Assembly (NCBI RefSeq): GCF_016809835.1
Contig: NZ_JAFBIL020000004.1
Coordinates: 248,001 to 312,000, forward strand
Origin: Massilia soli
Lineage (GTDB): Bacteria > Pseudomonadota > Gammaproteobacteria > Burkholderiales > Burkholderiaceae_D
Length of the DNA: 64,000 bases
Direction of reading: 5' to 3'
The number at the start of each line of letters is the position of its first letter. Positions within the stretch are counted from its first letter, which is position 1. The position numbers and the translations under genes are program-made. Under the pieces are notes generated by a model, which saw nothing but the letters and a program-made list of their open reading frames with translations, was not told the DNA's origin and did not search any database. Below, in pieces: positions 16,898-26,041 of this stretch.

Positions 16898-18448
16898 TCA
16901 GTTATACAACGATGCAAACAGCTCCTTGCAACCAGCGCTCAGTTCACCCTTGATGACCATCTGCTTGGCCGCTTCGATGTCGGGCGCGAAGAAGCGGTCG
17001 GTGTCGAAGAACGGCACCTTCCGGCGCAGCTGCGCGTGCACCTGCTCCAGGTACGGCGACGACGCCAGCGGCCGATGGAAGTCGACGCCCTGCGCCGCCG
17101 CCAGCAGTTCGATGCCGACAATGACGGACGTATTGTGCGCCATATCGTCGAGCCTGCGCGCGGCGAAGGTCGCCATGCTGACGTGGTCTTCCTGGTTGGC
17201 GGACGTTGGCAGGCTGTCGACGCTGGCAGGATGCGCAAGCGACTTGTTTTCCGACGCCAGCGCGGCCGCGGTGACGTGGGCGATCATGAACCCGGAGTTG
17301 ACGCCCGGGTCGCCCACCAGGAAAGGCGGCAGGCCGGACAAGGTGGCGTCGATCAGCAGCGCGATGCGGCGCTCGGACAGCGCGCCGATTTCGGCGATGG
17401 CCAGCGCCAGCGTGTCGGCCGCAAAGGCAACCGGCTCGGCATGGAAGTTACCGCCCGAGATAATCTCGCCGGTCTCAGGGAAGATCAGCGGGTTGTCGGT
17501 CACGGCGTTCGCTTCAATCAGCAAGGTCCGTGCGACGTTTTTGATCAGGTCCATCACCGCGCCCATGACCTGCGGCTGGCAGCGCAGGCTGTATGGGTCC
17601 TGTACGCGCTCGTCGCCGACCAGGTGCGAGGCGCGGATCGCGCTGCCCGCCACCAGCTGGCGGTACATGCCCGCGGTGGCGATCTGGCCCGGCTGGCCGC
17701 GCACTTCATGCACCCGCGCGTCGAACGGCGAATCGCTGCCCTTTGCCGCATCCAGCGACAAGGCGCCCGTCACGATACCCGCCTCCAGCAGGCGTTCGGC
17801 CATGAACAGGCCATGCAGGGCCAGCGCGGTCGAGGTCTGGGTGCCGTTGATCAGCGCCAGGCCTTCCTTGGCGGCCAGGACGACCGGCTCGATGCCGGCC
17901 GCCTTGAGGGCGTCGGCGGCGTCAACCAGCTTGCCGTCCACGCGCACCTGGCCGACACCCATGATCGCCAGCGACATGTGCGCCAGCGGCGCGAGGTCGC
18001 CCGATGCGCCGACCGAACCCTTGGCCGGAATCGCCGGCGTAATGCCCGCGTTATAGATGGCGATCAGCGTGTCGATGATCAGCGGGCGCACGCCGGAGAA
18101 GCCGCGCGCCAGGCTGCCGACCTTCATCAGCACGATCAGGCGCACCACCGCGTCGGACAGCAATTCGCCGGTGCCCACGGAATGCGACAAGATCAGGTTG
18201 CGCTGCAGCTCTTCGAGCCTGGCGTCAGGAATACGGGTCTTGGCCAGCAGGCCGAAACCGGTGTTGATGCCGTAGGCCGCATCGCCTTTGGCGACGATCT
18301 TTTCGACCGCCGCGGCCGACGTGCGGATGACCGGATACGCTTCCGCAGCCAGTGTCAGTTTGCTGTGCGAGGACCATACCGCGCGCAGGTCGTTGAGCGT
18401 CATCGCGCCAGGATTCAGGGTCCAGCCAGTGTTTGGATGCATAGTCAT
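16898..18448 (-). CDS. hutH: Histidine ammonia-lyase
   Basis: A 516-residue enzyme that eliminates ammonia from L-histidine to give urocanate, the first step of the pathway. The Ala148-Ser149-Gly150 triad in [15 protein letters not shown] forms the MIO electrophile. The catalytic tyrosine segment AYGINTGFG is at about 58-66, and the QEDHVSM region is also present. It follows hutU by 12 bp and precedes hutG by 14 bp. Length is normal. Confidence 0.97.
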   Translation of the reverse strand: MTMHPNTGWTLNPGAMTLNDLRAVWSSHSKLTLAAEAYPVIRTSAAAVEKIVAKGDAAYGINTGFGLLAKTRIPDARLEELQRNLILSHSVGTGELLSDAVVRLIVLMKVGSLARGFSGVRPLIIDTLIAIYNAGITPAIPAKGSVGASGDLAPLAHMSLAIMGVGQVRVDGKLVDAADALKAAGIEPVVLAAKEGLALINGTQTSTALALHGLFMAERLLEAGIVTGALSLDAAKGSDSPFDARVHEVRGQPGQIATAGMYRQLVAGSAIRASHLVGDERVQDPYSLRCQPQVMGAVMDLIKNVARTLLIEANAVTDNPLIFPETGEIISGGNFHAEPVAFAADTLALAIAEIGALSERRIALLIDATLSGLPPFLVGDPGVNSGFMIAHVTAAALASENKSLAHPASVDSLPTSANQEDHVSMATFAARRLDDMAHNTSVIVGIELLAAAQGVDFHRPLASSPYLEQVHAQLRRKVPFFDTDRFFAPDIEAAKQMVIKGELSAGCKELFASLYN

Positions 18449-18460
18449 GGTGTGTATTCT

Positions 18461-20173
18461 TTACTTGATCATCGGGAGATTCAGGCCGTTGCGCTTGGCG
18501 CAGTCGACGGCGGTGTCGTAGCCGGCATCGGCATGGCGCATCACGCCCGAGCCGCTGTCGTTGACCAGCACGCGCGCCAGGCGCTTGGCGGCGGCATCGG
18601 TACCGTCGGCCACAATGACCACGCCCGAATGCTGCGAGTAGCCCATGCCGACGCCGCCGCCGTGGTGCAGCGAGACCCAGGTCGCGCCGCCAGCGGTGTT
18701 GAGCATGGCGTTGAGCAGCGGCCAGTCCGATACCGCGTCGGTCCCGTCGCGCATGCTCTCGGTTTCGCGGTTCGGGCTGGCGACCGAGCCGGTGTCGAGG
18801 TGGTCGCGGCCGATCACGATCGGCGCCTTCAGCTCGCCGGTGCGCACCATCTCGTTGAATGCGAGGCCCGCGATGTGGCGCTCGCCCAGGCCCAGCCAGC
18901 AAATGCGCGCCGGCAGGCCCTGGAAGGCGATGCGCTCGCGCGCCATGTCGAGCCAGCGGTGCACCTGCGCGTGATGCGGGAACAGCTCCTTGATCTTGGC
19001 ATCGGTCTTGTAGATATCTTCCGGATCGCCCGACAGCGCCACCCAGCGGAACGGGCCGCGGCCTTCGCAGAACTGCGGACGGATGTAGGCCGGTACGAAG
19101 CCGGGGAATGCGAAAGCATCCTTGACGCCTTCGTCGAGCGCGACCTGGCGGATGTTATTGCCGTAGTCGACCGCCTTGACGCCCATGGCGTGGAAATCGA
19201 GGATCGCCTGCACATGCACGGCGCACGACGCCGCCGCTTCGGCGGTCAGACGCGCATGCTGCGACGGGTCTTTTTGCGCGTCCTTCCACTGCTCCACGGT
19301 CCAGCCGCGCGGCAGGTAGCCGTTGATCAGGTCATGCGCCGAGGTCTGGTCGGTAACCAGATCGGGCATGATGCCGCCCGCCTTGGCGCGCCTGACCAGT
19401 TCCGGCAGCACGTCGGCAGCGTTGCCAAGCAGCGCGATGGAGACCGCTTCGCGTTTTTCGGTGTGGTGCTTGATCAGCGCGATGGCGTCGTCGATGTCCC
19501 TGGCCTGCTTGTCGACATAGCGGGTGCGCAGGCGGAAGTCGATGCTGCTTTGCTGGCACTCGATGTTGAGCGAGACCGCGCCGGCGAAGGTGGCCGCCAG
19601 CGGCTGCGCGCCGCCCATGCCGCCTAGGCCCGCGGTCAGGATCCACTTGCCGCCCCAGTCGCCGCCGAAGTGCTGGCGGCCGGCTTCCGCGAAGGTTTCG
19701 TACGTGCCCTGCACGATGCCCTGGGTGCCGATGTAGATCCAGCTGCCCGCGGTCATCTGGCCGTACATGAACAGGCCCTTGCGATCGAGTTCGTTGAAGT
19801 GTTCCCAGTTGGCCCATTTCGGCACCAGGTTCGAATTGGCGATCAGAACGCGCGGCGCGTTTTCGTGGGTCTGGAATACGCCGACCGGTTTGCCGGACTG
19901 TATCAACAGGGTCTGGTCGTCTTCGAGTTCGCGCAGCGAGGCGAGGATCTGGTCGTAGCACGCCCAGTTGCGGGCTGCGCGGCCGATACCGCCGTACACC
20001 ACCAGGTGCTTCGGATTCTCGGCCACCTCGGCGTCGAGGTTATTCTGGATCATCCGGTAAGCCGCTTCGGTCAGCCAGCTTTTGCAGGACAGCTCGGTGC
20101 CGCGCGGCGCGCGGATCTCGCGGCTGCCGTCGTAACGCGGATCGTCGTCCAGGTGGGTCGAATCGTGGCTCAT
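18461..20173 (-). CDS. hutU: Urocanate hydratase
   Basis: A 570-residue NAD-dependent enzyme converting urocanate to 4-imidazolone-5-propionate. The start, including [18 protein letters not shown], the [14 protein letters not shown] segment, the CWLGLGERH motif with the conserved cysteine, and [15 protein letters not shown] near the C-terminus are diagnostic. It is the first gene of the minus-strand hut operon and directly follows the operator/promoter at 20235-20263. AAGGAG upstream of the ATG is a strong ribosome site. Confidence 0.97.
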   Translation of the reverse strand: MSHDSTHLDDDPRYDGSREIRAPRGTELSCKSWLTEAAYRMIQNNLDAEVAENPKHLVVYGGIGRAARNWACYDQILASLRELEDDQTLLIQSGKPVGVFQTHENAPRVLIANSNLVPKWANWEHFNELDRKGLFMYGQMTAGSWIYIGTQGIVQGTYETFAEAGRQHFGGDWGGKWILTAGLGGMGGAQPLAATFAGAVSLNIECQQSSIDFRLRTRYVDKQARDIDDAIALIKHHTEKREAVSIALLGNAADVLPELVRRAKAGGIMPDLVTDQTSAHDLINGYLPRGWTVEQWKDAQKDPSQHARLTAEAAASCAVHVQAILDFHAMGVKAVDYGNNIRQVALDEGVKDAFAFPGFVPAYIRPQFCEGRGPFRWVALSGDPEDIYKTDAKIKELFPHHAQVHRWLDMARERIAFQGLPARICWLGLGERHIAGLAFNEMVRTGELKAPIVIGRDHLDTGSVASPNRETESMRDGTDAVSDWPLLNAMLNTAGGATWVSLHHGGGVGMGYSQHSGVVIVADGTDAAAKRLARVLVNDSGSGVMRHADAGYDTAVDCAKRNGLNLPMIK

Positions 20174-20234
20174 GGCGCTGCTCCTTGAAGGTTAACGGGG
20201 CGCGCCACCGGGGCGCGCCATCATGCATCCTCAA

Positions 20235-20263
20235 AGTCTAAGTTGTATATACAACATAGTCAA
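20235..20263 (-). promoter_or_regulatory. hut operon promoter with HutC-type operator
   Basis: On the minus strand, TTGACT (20258-20263) and TAGACT (20235-20240) form -35 and -10 boxes exactly 17 bp apart. The whole spacer is occupied by the perfect 14-bp palindrome GTTGTATATACAAC at 20242-20255. Characterised HutC operators in Pseudomonas and related bacteria have a TGTATATACA core, so this is the expected operator. Binding here would block RNA polymerase directly; urocanate is the known inducer of HutC. Transcription would begin about 55 bases ahead of hutU. Confidence 0.85.
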
Positions 20264-20280
20264 ATGTTTTTGCAGCCGGC

Positions 20281-21951
20281 TTATCTGGCGCCAAACACCT
20301 GCTTCCCGCCGACCCAGGTTTGCAGCACCACGGTTTTGTGGATATCCTTCGCCGGCATCTTGAACAGATCCTGGTCGATGACGATGAAGTCGGCCCACTT
20401 GCCCTTCTCCAGCGATCCTATGATTTTTTCCTGATGCCCGGCATAGGCGGCGTCAAGAGTGAAGCAGCGGAACGCTTCCTTCAGCGTCATGGCCTCGTTG
20501 GCGTACCAGCCGCCGTCGGGACGGCCGGCCGCATCCTGGCGCGTCACCGCCGCGTGGATGCCGTAGAACGGGTTTGGCGACTCGACCGGGAAATCGGAGC
20601 CGCAGGCGATCTTCGACCCCTGATTGAGGAAGGTGCGCCAAGCGTAGGCGCCCTTGATGCGCTTCGGGCCGACGCGGTCTTCGGCCATGTTCATGTCGGA
20701 TGTCGCGTGGGTTGGCTGCATCGACGGCACGATGCCGATTTCCTTGAAGCGCGCGATGTCGTCCATCGTGACGACCTGCGCGTGCTCCATCCGGTGGCGC
20801 AGCGCGCCGGTGGCGGTTCTGCCCACCAGCTTCGTGTAGCCGTCAAGGATCTGGCGGTTGCCCGCGTCGCCGATGGCGTGCACGTTGACCTGGTAGCCCT
20901 TCTTCATCGCCTTTTCCATCAAGCCGTAGATGTCCGGGCTCTTGCGGAACAACAGGCCGTGCGACTTCGGCTCGTCGCTATACGGCTCGATCAGCGCGGC
21001 GCCGCGGCTACCCAGCGCGCCGTCCGAATACAGCTTCACCGAACGCAGTGCGTACATGTCGTTGGCGTAGCTTTTCAGTGGGCCGCTCGTGGCCAGCGCG
21101 TCGAAGTCGCCGGCTACGTCGCCGATCATGCCGTACACGCGCGTGGTCAGCTTGTTGTTGTCGGCGTAGTCGCGGTACAGGCGGTCGTTACCGACGGCGA
21201 TGCCGGCATCGTGCACGCTGGTCAGGCCCATCCTGGCGATCTGCTGGAGCGAGCGGTCAAGCACGCGGCGCGATTCGGCCTCGGTCTGCTTCGGCATCAC
21301 CTTGGTGACCAGGTCCTGCGCGGAGTCGATCAACACACCGGTCGCATTGCCGCTGGCATCGCGGACGATCTTGCCGCCTGCCGGATCGGGCGTGTCCCTG
21401 GTGATGCCAGCCAGCTGCAGCACGCGCGAATTGCCCCAGCCGGCGTGGCCGTCGACGCGCTCAAGCCAGATCGGCCGGTCGGCTACGGCCGTGTCCAGCT
21501 CCGCCGCGGTCGGGAAGCGGTCAAGCTTCCAGATCACCTGGTTCCAGCCGCGCCCGCGCAGCCAGGCCTGGCCTGGATTGGCCTTGGCATAGTCGCCCGC
21601 CGCCTTCAGCGCCTCGGCCAGCGTGGCCGAGGTGGAGAGGTCGAGCTGGGTCAGCATCTCGCCCAGGCCGAACACGTGGCCGTGCGCGTCGATCAGGCCA
21701 GGCAGCACGGTCTTGCCCTGAACGTCGATGTGCTTCGCGTTCTTCGCCTTCGCCGCGACTTCCTTTGCGCCGCCGACCGCGATGATGCGGCCCTTGTCAT
21801 CGAACGCCAGCGAGGAGAACCTCACCAGCTCGTTCTTGCTGTTGAGCGTGTAGCCATTGGCGTTGTCGATCACAGTGTCGGCCAGCGCCGGCGCGATGGC
21901 GCCCAGCGAGGCCAGGGCGAACAAGGAACACTGCAGGGGAATCATGCGCAT
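20281..21951 (-). CDS. Secreted amidohydrolase, YtcJ-like
   Basis: A 556-residue amidohydrolase of the YtcJ-like (amidohydrolase 3) family with an N-terminal signal peptide ending ALA-DT near residue 25. The metal-binding GLIDAHGHVFGLGEML is near residue 85; VNVHAIGDAGNR and CGSDFPVESPNPFYGIHAAV are also present. These periplasmic or secreted hydrolases have few known substrates. It lies upstream of hutU on the same strand, but the hut promoter lies between them, so it is probably a separate unit. Confidence 0.87.
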   Translation of the reverse strand: MRMIPLQCSLFALASLGAIAPALADTVIDNANGYTLNSKNELVRFSSLAFDDKGRIIAVGGAKEVAAKAKNAKHIDVQGKTVLPGLIDAHGHVFGLGEMLTQLDLSTSATLAEALKAAGDYAKANPGQAWLRGRGWNQVIWKLDRFPTAAELDTAVADRPIWLERVDGHAGWGNSRVLQLAGITRDTPDPAGGKIVRDASGNATGVLIDSAQDLVTKVMPKQTEAESRRVLDRSLQQIARMGLTSVHDAGIAVGNDRLYRDYADNNKLTTRVYGMIGDVAGDFDALATSGPLKSYANDMYALRSVKLYSDGALGSRGAALIEPYSDEPKSHGLLFRKSPDIYGLMEKAMKKGYQVNVHAIGDAGNRQILDGYTKLVGRTATGALRHRMEHAQVVTMDDIARFKEIGIVPSMQPTHATSDMNMAEDRVGPKRIKGAYAWRTFLNQGSKIACGSDFPVESPNPFYGIHAAVTRQDAAGRPDGGWYANEAMTLKEAFRCFTLDAAYAGHQEKIIGSLEKGKWADFIVIDQDLFKMPAKDIHKTVVLQTWVGGKQVFGAR

Positions 21952-22098
21952 CGGTCTCTCCGTTTTTTGTAGGTTTAAACAACAAACGAAGTGTATCCAA
22001 GTTTTCCCTGCTCTACTGCTACTTTGAGGTCAGGTGCTCCATTTGAACCAGAAGATGGCGCCGAAGGTGCCGGCCGCAAGACGCCGCTGAGGGACGCG

Positions 22099-22791
22099 CT
22101 ATTGCGCGTCGTGGAAGATCAGTCCGAGCGTATGCCGCTGCCCGGTGCGCAGCCGGCTCACGCCATGCCGCATGTTGACCCTGTAAATACCGCGCGCGCC
22201 GCTCACCGGCCGGTAGTGAACCGGGAAGATCACCGCGTCGCCCTGCTCCAGCGCCACCACCTCGGCGCGCGACTGCATGCGCGGGCGCTGCTCGGTCAGT
22301 ACGAACTCGCCGCCGGTGAAGTCGGCACCGGGCTGCGACAGCAGTACCGCAACCTGCAGCGGGAACACATGCTCGCCATAGAGGTCCTGGTGCAGGCAGT
22401 TGTAATCGCCCGCGCGATACTGAAGAATCAGCGGCGTCGGCCGGCGCTGGCCAGCGGCGTGGCAGCGCGCGATGAACTCGTCGTGGCGCGCCGGGAAGCG
22501 AATCTCGATGCCCATCGCCTCGTGCCAGCGGTTGGCAATGGCCGCCAGCGGCTGGTACAGCGCCGTGCGCAGCGCGGCCACGCCGGGCGGCAGCGGATAG
22601 CTGAAGTACTTGTACTCGCCTTTACCGAAGCCGTGACGCTCCATCAGCACGCGGCTGCGATAGATGCCGTCGTCGTCATAGGCGCTTGCGCAGGCCCGGC
22701 AGTCCTCGGCTGCGATCAGGCGCGGCACCACCGCGCAGCCGAATGCATCAAGGTCGGCGCCGATGCGTTCCCAGTCCGCAGGCAACAGCAT
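22099..22791 (-). CDS. 2OG-Fe(II) oxygenase of the DNA-repair-associated Oxygenase-NA type
   Basis: A 230-residue 2-oxoglutarate/iron oxygenase. The metal-binding HQDLYGEH motif (His-x-Asp) is near residue 133, a distal histidine occurs in FPVHYRP or NMRHGVS, and arginine residues near the end could bind 2-oxoglutarate. The protein matches my memory of the family described as oxygenases acting on damaged DNA (Oxygenase-NA), distinct from AlkB. The start overlaps the ada stop codon by one base (TAATG), so it is coupled to ada. This is the position alkB occupies in Escherichia coli, which supports a role in reversing alkylation damage. Confidence 0.82.
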   Translation of the reverse strand: MLLPADWERIGADLDAFGCAVVPRLIAAEDCRACASAYDDDGIYRSRVLMERHGFGKGEYKYFSYPLPPGVAALRTALYQPLAAIANRWHEAMGIEIRFPARHDEFIARCHAAGQRRPTPLILQYRAGDYNCLHQDLYGEHVFPLQVAVLLSQPGADFTGGEFVLTEQRPRMQSRAEVVALEQGDAVIFPVHYRPVSGARGIYRVNMRHGVSRLRTGQRHTLGLIFHDAQ

Positions 22792-23861
22792 TACCTGGCG
22801 CCTTCGCGCGCCAGCAGCGCGTGCTTGCGCTCCACCCCCCAGCGGTAGCCCGAGATGCTGCCGTCATTGCGCACCACGCGGTGGCACGGAATGGCGACCG
22901 CGACCGGATTGGCCGCACATGCGCCCGCGATCGCCCGCGCGCCCTTCGGCAGCCCGACCCGCTTGGCCAGTTCGGCGTAGCTGACGGTCTGCCCGGCCGG
23001 TATCTCGCGCAGCGCCTGCCACACGCGCTGCTGGAACGCGGTGCCGCGCACGTCCAGCGGCAGGTCGAGGCCGATTTGCGGCGCTTCGACAAAGCCGACC
23101 ACCTGCGCCACGGTTTGCTCGAAGTCGGCTTCGGCGCCGCGCAGCTCGGCCTTTGGGAAACGGTCCTGCAGGTCGCGCGCCAGCAGCTCGGGATCGTCGC
23201 CCATCAGGATCGCGCAGATGCCCTTGGCGGTCGCCGCGACCAGGATCGCGCCCAGCGAGCACTCGGCAATCGCGAAACGGATCGTGGCGCCGCTGCCGCC
23301 GGCGCGGAAGGCTTGCGGCGTCATGCCCAGCACCTGGGCCGACGCGGCGTAGAACCTGCCGCTGGAATTGAACCCGGCGGCGTACAGCGCCTCGGTCACG
23401 GTCGGCGCATCGGCCAGGCCTTGCTGCACCCGGCGCGCACGGCCGGCGTCGGCGTAGGCCTTCGGCGTAATCCCGGTGTGCGCCTTGAAGATGCGGTGGA
23501 AATGGAACCGGCTCATGCCGCAGGCCTGGGCAAGCGTGTCGAGGCCGGGCGCGCCCTCGGCGGCGTCGAGCAGCCGGCAAGCTTGCGCCACAATGGCGGC
23601 GTGGCGTTCAGCGATGCCCGGCTGGCCCGGCTTGCAGCGCAGGCAGGCGCGGAAGCCGGCCTGCTCGGCGTCGCGGCAGCTGTCATGGAAGGCGACGTTC
23701 TTGCGCAGCGCCGGCCGGGCCGCGCACGACGGGCGGCAGTACACGCCGGTGCTCTTGACCGAATAATAGAAGATGCCGTCCGCATCGCGGTCGCGCTGCC
23801 GCACCGCTTCCCAGCGCTCGGCGTCGCTGGCGTAGCTTGCTTTGATCATCTCTACTTTCAT
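22791..23861 (-). CDS. ada: Bifunctional Ada: methylphosphotriester/O6-methylguanine methyltransferase and regulator
   Basis: A 356-residue protein with the full Ada layout. The N-terminal zinc domain has the four cysteines in GVYCRPSCAAR and ACLRC. An AraC-type helix-turn-helix domain follows in the middle, and a C-terminal methyltransferase domain carries the acceptor cysteine in AVAIPCHRVVRNDG. It repairs O6-methylguanine and, once methylated on the N-terminal cysteine, activates the adaptive response. I start at the ATG at 23861 since the preceding residues do not fit the family. It is co-transcribed with the downstream oxygenase. Confidence 0.94.
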   Translation of the reverse strand: MKVEMIKASYASDAERWEAVRQRDRDADGIFYYSVKSTGVYCRPSCAARPALRKNVAFHDSCRDAEQAGFRACLRCKPGQPGIAERHAAIVAQACRLLDAAEGAPGLDTLAQACGMSRFHFHRIFKAHTGITPKAYADAGRARRVQQGLADAPTVTEALYAAGFNSSGRFYAASAQVLGMTPQAFRAGGSGATIRFAIAECSLGAILVAATAKGICAILMGDDPELLARDLQDRFPKAELRGAEADFEQTVAQVVGFVEAPQIGLDLPLDVRGTAFQQRVWQALREIPAGQTVSYAELAKRVGLPKGARAIAGACAANPVAVAIPCHRVVRNDGSISGYRWGVERKHALLAREGAR

Positions 23862-23992
23862 GGCGCACCCCGTGTGGTTGATGGAGGCATCTTCGCGCAT
23901 TGCCAGGCCGCCGTCACCCCGCCGCTTGCTTTTGAATTAACTCGGGTGCGCGGTGATAAAATCGGCGTTTAAGCCGGCCTTCGGAGAGTAGT

Positions 23993-24712
23993 TTGGAAGA
24001 ACAGATTGCGCAAGACAGTACGCCCATTTTCCAGCGCATCAAGGACTACCTGCTCGGCGAAATCGCCGCGGGCCGCTGGAAGGAAGGCGACGTGGTGCCG
24101 TCGGAGCAGGCGCTGGTGCGCCAGTTCGGCGTCTCGCGCATGACCGTCAACCGCGCGGTGCGCGAGCTGACCGCCGAGCAGGTGCTGACGCGCCGCCAGG
24201 GATCCGGCACCTTCGTCGCGGCGCAGAAATACCAGGCCACGCTGGTGGAAATCCGCAATATCGCCGACGAGATCCGCGCCCGCGGCCACGTCCACCGCAG
24301 CCACCTGCACCTGCTTGAACCGGCCAAGGCCGGCGATGCGATGGCGCTGCAGTTCGGGCTGCCCGCCGGCCACCCGCTGTTCCATTCGGTGATCGTGCAC
24401 TTCGAGAACGATGTCCCGATCCAGGTCGAAGACCGCTGGGTCAATCCGGCTTGCGCGCCTGACTACCTCGCCCAGGACTTCGCCGCCAGCACGCCGAACC
24501 AGTATCTGATGACCGCCGCGCCGCTGCAAAGCGCCACTTACCGTATCGAGGCGCTCGCGGCGCCGCGCCAGATCGCCGAGATGCTGGCCGTCGCGCCGAA
24601 GACCTGTTGCCTGGTGCTCAATCGCACAACCCACTCCCATGACCAGGTCGCGTCCGTCGTCACGATGTGGCATCCAGGGACGCTGTACCAGTTCGCCGGC
24701 GCGCTTGGATAA
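23993..24712 (+). CDS. hutC: Histidine utilization repressor
   Basis: A 239-residue GntR-family regulator with an N-terminal winged helix (PIFQRIKDYLLGEIAAGRW, then VPSEQALVRQFGVSRMTVNR) and a C-terminal UTRA ligand-binding domain (HPLFHSVIVHFENDVPIQVEDRWV). It is full length and matches HutC, which represses hut genes until urocanate accumulates. The start is an unusual TTG at 23993 with GGAGAG four bases upstream. The gene lies about 3.8 kb from the hutU promoter, divergent from ada, and I see no copy of the hut palindrome at its own promoter, so autoregulation by that site is not evident. Confidence 0.92.
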   Translation: MEEQIAQDSTPIFQRIKDYLLGEIAAGRWKEGDVVPSEQALVRQFGVSRMTVNRAVRELTAEQVLTRRQGSGTFVAAQKYQATLVEIRNIADEIRARGHVHRSHLHLLEPAKAGDAMALQFGLPAGHPLFHSVIVHFENDVPIQVEDRWVNPACAPDYLAQDFAASTPNQYLMTAAPLQSATYRIEALAAPRQIAEMLAVAPKTCCLVLNRTTHSHDQVASVVTMWHPGTLYQFAGALG

Positions 24713-24887
24713 CTTTTAGTTCCACAAACACTCGTTTTTTGTGTAATTAGTTGACGTTTTCCGTCATGAGCGTATCTTTTCGCCAACACACTAATATTTT
24801 TGTTAAGCATTGTGTCGTGCGCGGGCGGGATGGTTGGATAATCCCCTCGCGCTGTAACAACTAATTACAAAAATAAAGTGGACAACG

Positions 24888-25337
24888 ATGAGCGAAATGC
24901 TTAATGACACCTGCAGCCCGCGGCCCCTGCGCGTGATGCTGCTGGACGACGACACCTTCATGCTGGATGTGCTGCACGGGATGCTGGACGAGATCGGCAC
25001 CTTCGAGGTGCTGCGCGAAACCTGCGCCCGCCAGGCGCTGCGTGCCTTGCCGGTCGATACGCCCGACCTGCTGGTATGCGACCTGTCGCTGCCTGAAATG
25101 GACGGCATCGAATTCATGCAGGCGGCGGCGCGCAGCGGCTTCCCAGGCGACGTGCTGCTGGTGTCCGGCCTCGACAAGGGGGTGCGCTATGCCGCCGAAC
25201 GCCTCGCCAGCGCCTACGGATTGCGCGTGCTGGGCTCGTTTGCCAAGCCGCTGTCGCTCGATGCCTTGCGCGGCGTGATGGAGATGCTCGCCGCGACCAG
25301 ACCGCGCCGCAGCGCCTGCAGCGGGCGGGCCGGTTGA
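24888..25337 (+). CDS. Stand-alone response regulator receiver protein
   Basis: A 149-residue protein that is essentially one receiver domain. The acidic pocket is DDD at 20-22, the phosphoacceptor is Asp65 in VCDLSLPEMDG, and the conserved Ser in LLVSG and Lys in FAKPLSLD follow. There is no output domain. A histidine kinase partner is not adjacent. The 175-bp upstream region is AT-rich. The gene ends with a short Arg/Ser-rich tail. Confidence 0.88.
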   Translation: MSEMLNDTCSPRPLRVMLLDDDTFMLDVLHGMLDEIGTFEVLRETCARQALRALPVDTPDLLVCDLSLPEMDGIEFMQAAARSGFPGDVLLVSGLDKGVRYAAERLASAYGLRVLGSFAKPLSLDALRGVMEMLAATRPRRSACSGRAG

Positions 25338-25396
25338 CCGCGCCGCACGAGAATTTGTACAAGCGCACGACACGCCATGGAAAATAGGTTATTATT

Positions 25397-25533
25397 TCGG
25401 CTAATTCCCCGCCTGACACCCTCTTGCCGTCCTTCCAAACATTGAAAATAACAACACAGTCTCCACCATACGTGTTGCAAGATAAAACGGAAGCCGGATG
25501 GCGATACCTTTTAGCAGGGTCGGCTAATTCCCC
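25397..25533 (+). repeat. 14-bp direct repeat upstream of trxA
   Basis: TCGGCTAATTCCCC occurs at 25397-25410 and again at 25520-25533, 123 bp apart start to start, in the 233-bp gap between the receiver gene and trxA. The second copy ends 37 bp before the trxA start. No function is known; they could be binding sites or leftovers of a short duplication. Confidence 0.5.
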
Positions 25534-25570
25534 AGGCGTTATTGACCCACACCTCTGATTTGAGGAAAAA

Positions 25571-25897
25571 ATGAGCGAAAACATTAAACACATCAGCGAC
25601 GCATCTTTCGAAGCGGACGTATTGAAATCCGAGCGCCCAGTCCTGGTCGACTTCTGGGCCGAGTGGTGCGGTCCATGCAAGGCGATCGGCCCGATCCTCG
25701 AAGAAGTCGCTAAAGAATACGACGGCAAGATCCTGATCGCCAAGATGGACGTCGATGCAAACCAGGCAGTTCCTGCCAAGTTCGGCATCCGCGGCATCCC
25801 GACCCTGATCCTGTTCAAGAACGGCGTCCCAGCTGCCCAGAAAGTCGGCGCAATGGCCAAGGGCCAGCTGACGTCCTTCATCGACAGCAATATCTAA
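25571..25897 (+). CDS. trxA: Thioredoxin
   Basis: A 108-residue thioredoxin with the redox motif WCGPCK, cysteines at 33 and 36, and the cis-proline segment [12 protein letters not shown]. It reduces cytoplasmic protein disulfides with thioredoxin reductase. Length is normal. TGAGGAAAAA before the ATG is the ribosome site. The gene is followed by rho, an order common in Burkholderiales. Confidence 0.97.
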   Translation: MSENIKHISDASFEADVLKSERPVLVDFWAEWCGPCKAIGPILEEVAKEYDGKILIAKMDVDANQAVPAKFGIRGIPTLILFKNGVPAAQKVGAMAKGQLTSFIDSNI

Positions 25898-25910
25898 AAA
25901 GACATTAAGC

Positions 25911-25936
25911 GGCGGCAGCGCGCCCGCACTGCCGCC
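25911..25936 (+). other. GC-rich stem-loop between trxA and rho
   Basis: GGCGGCAG (25911-25918) pairs with CTGCCGCC (25929-25936) around a 10-base loop. No T-run follows, so it is not a standard terminator. It may stabilise the trxA message or help attenuate read-through into rho. Confidence 0.4.
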
Positions 25937-26041
25937 AACGACTGGCCGGGAAGCGAAACAGCCTCGACTGATTCCCTCCCAACTTGATCAACCCACGCAG
26001 CTCCCTCCCCTACCTTTACCTCCCGTCACGGGACTCAACAC

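Noticed and set aside
17036-19627. An 863-codon open frame on the plus strand opposite hutH and hutU
   Set aside because: It lies antisense to two certain genes with strong motifs. Long antisense frames are common in GC-rich DNA and its translation is rich in Arg, His, Gln and Asp without any family resemblance.
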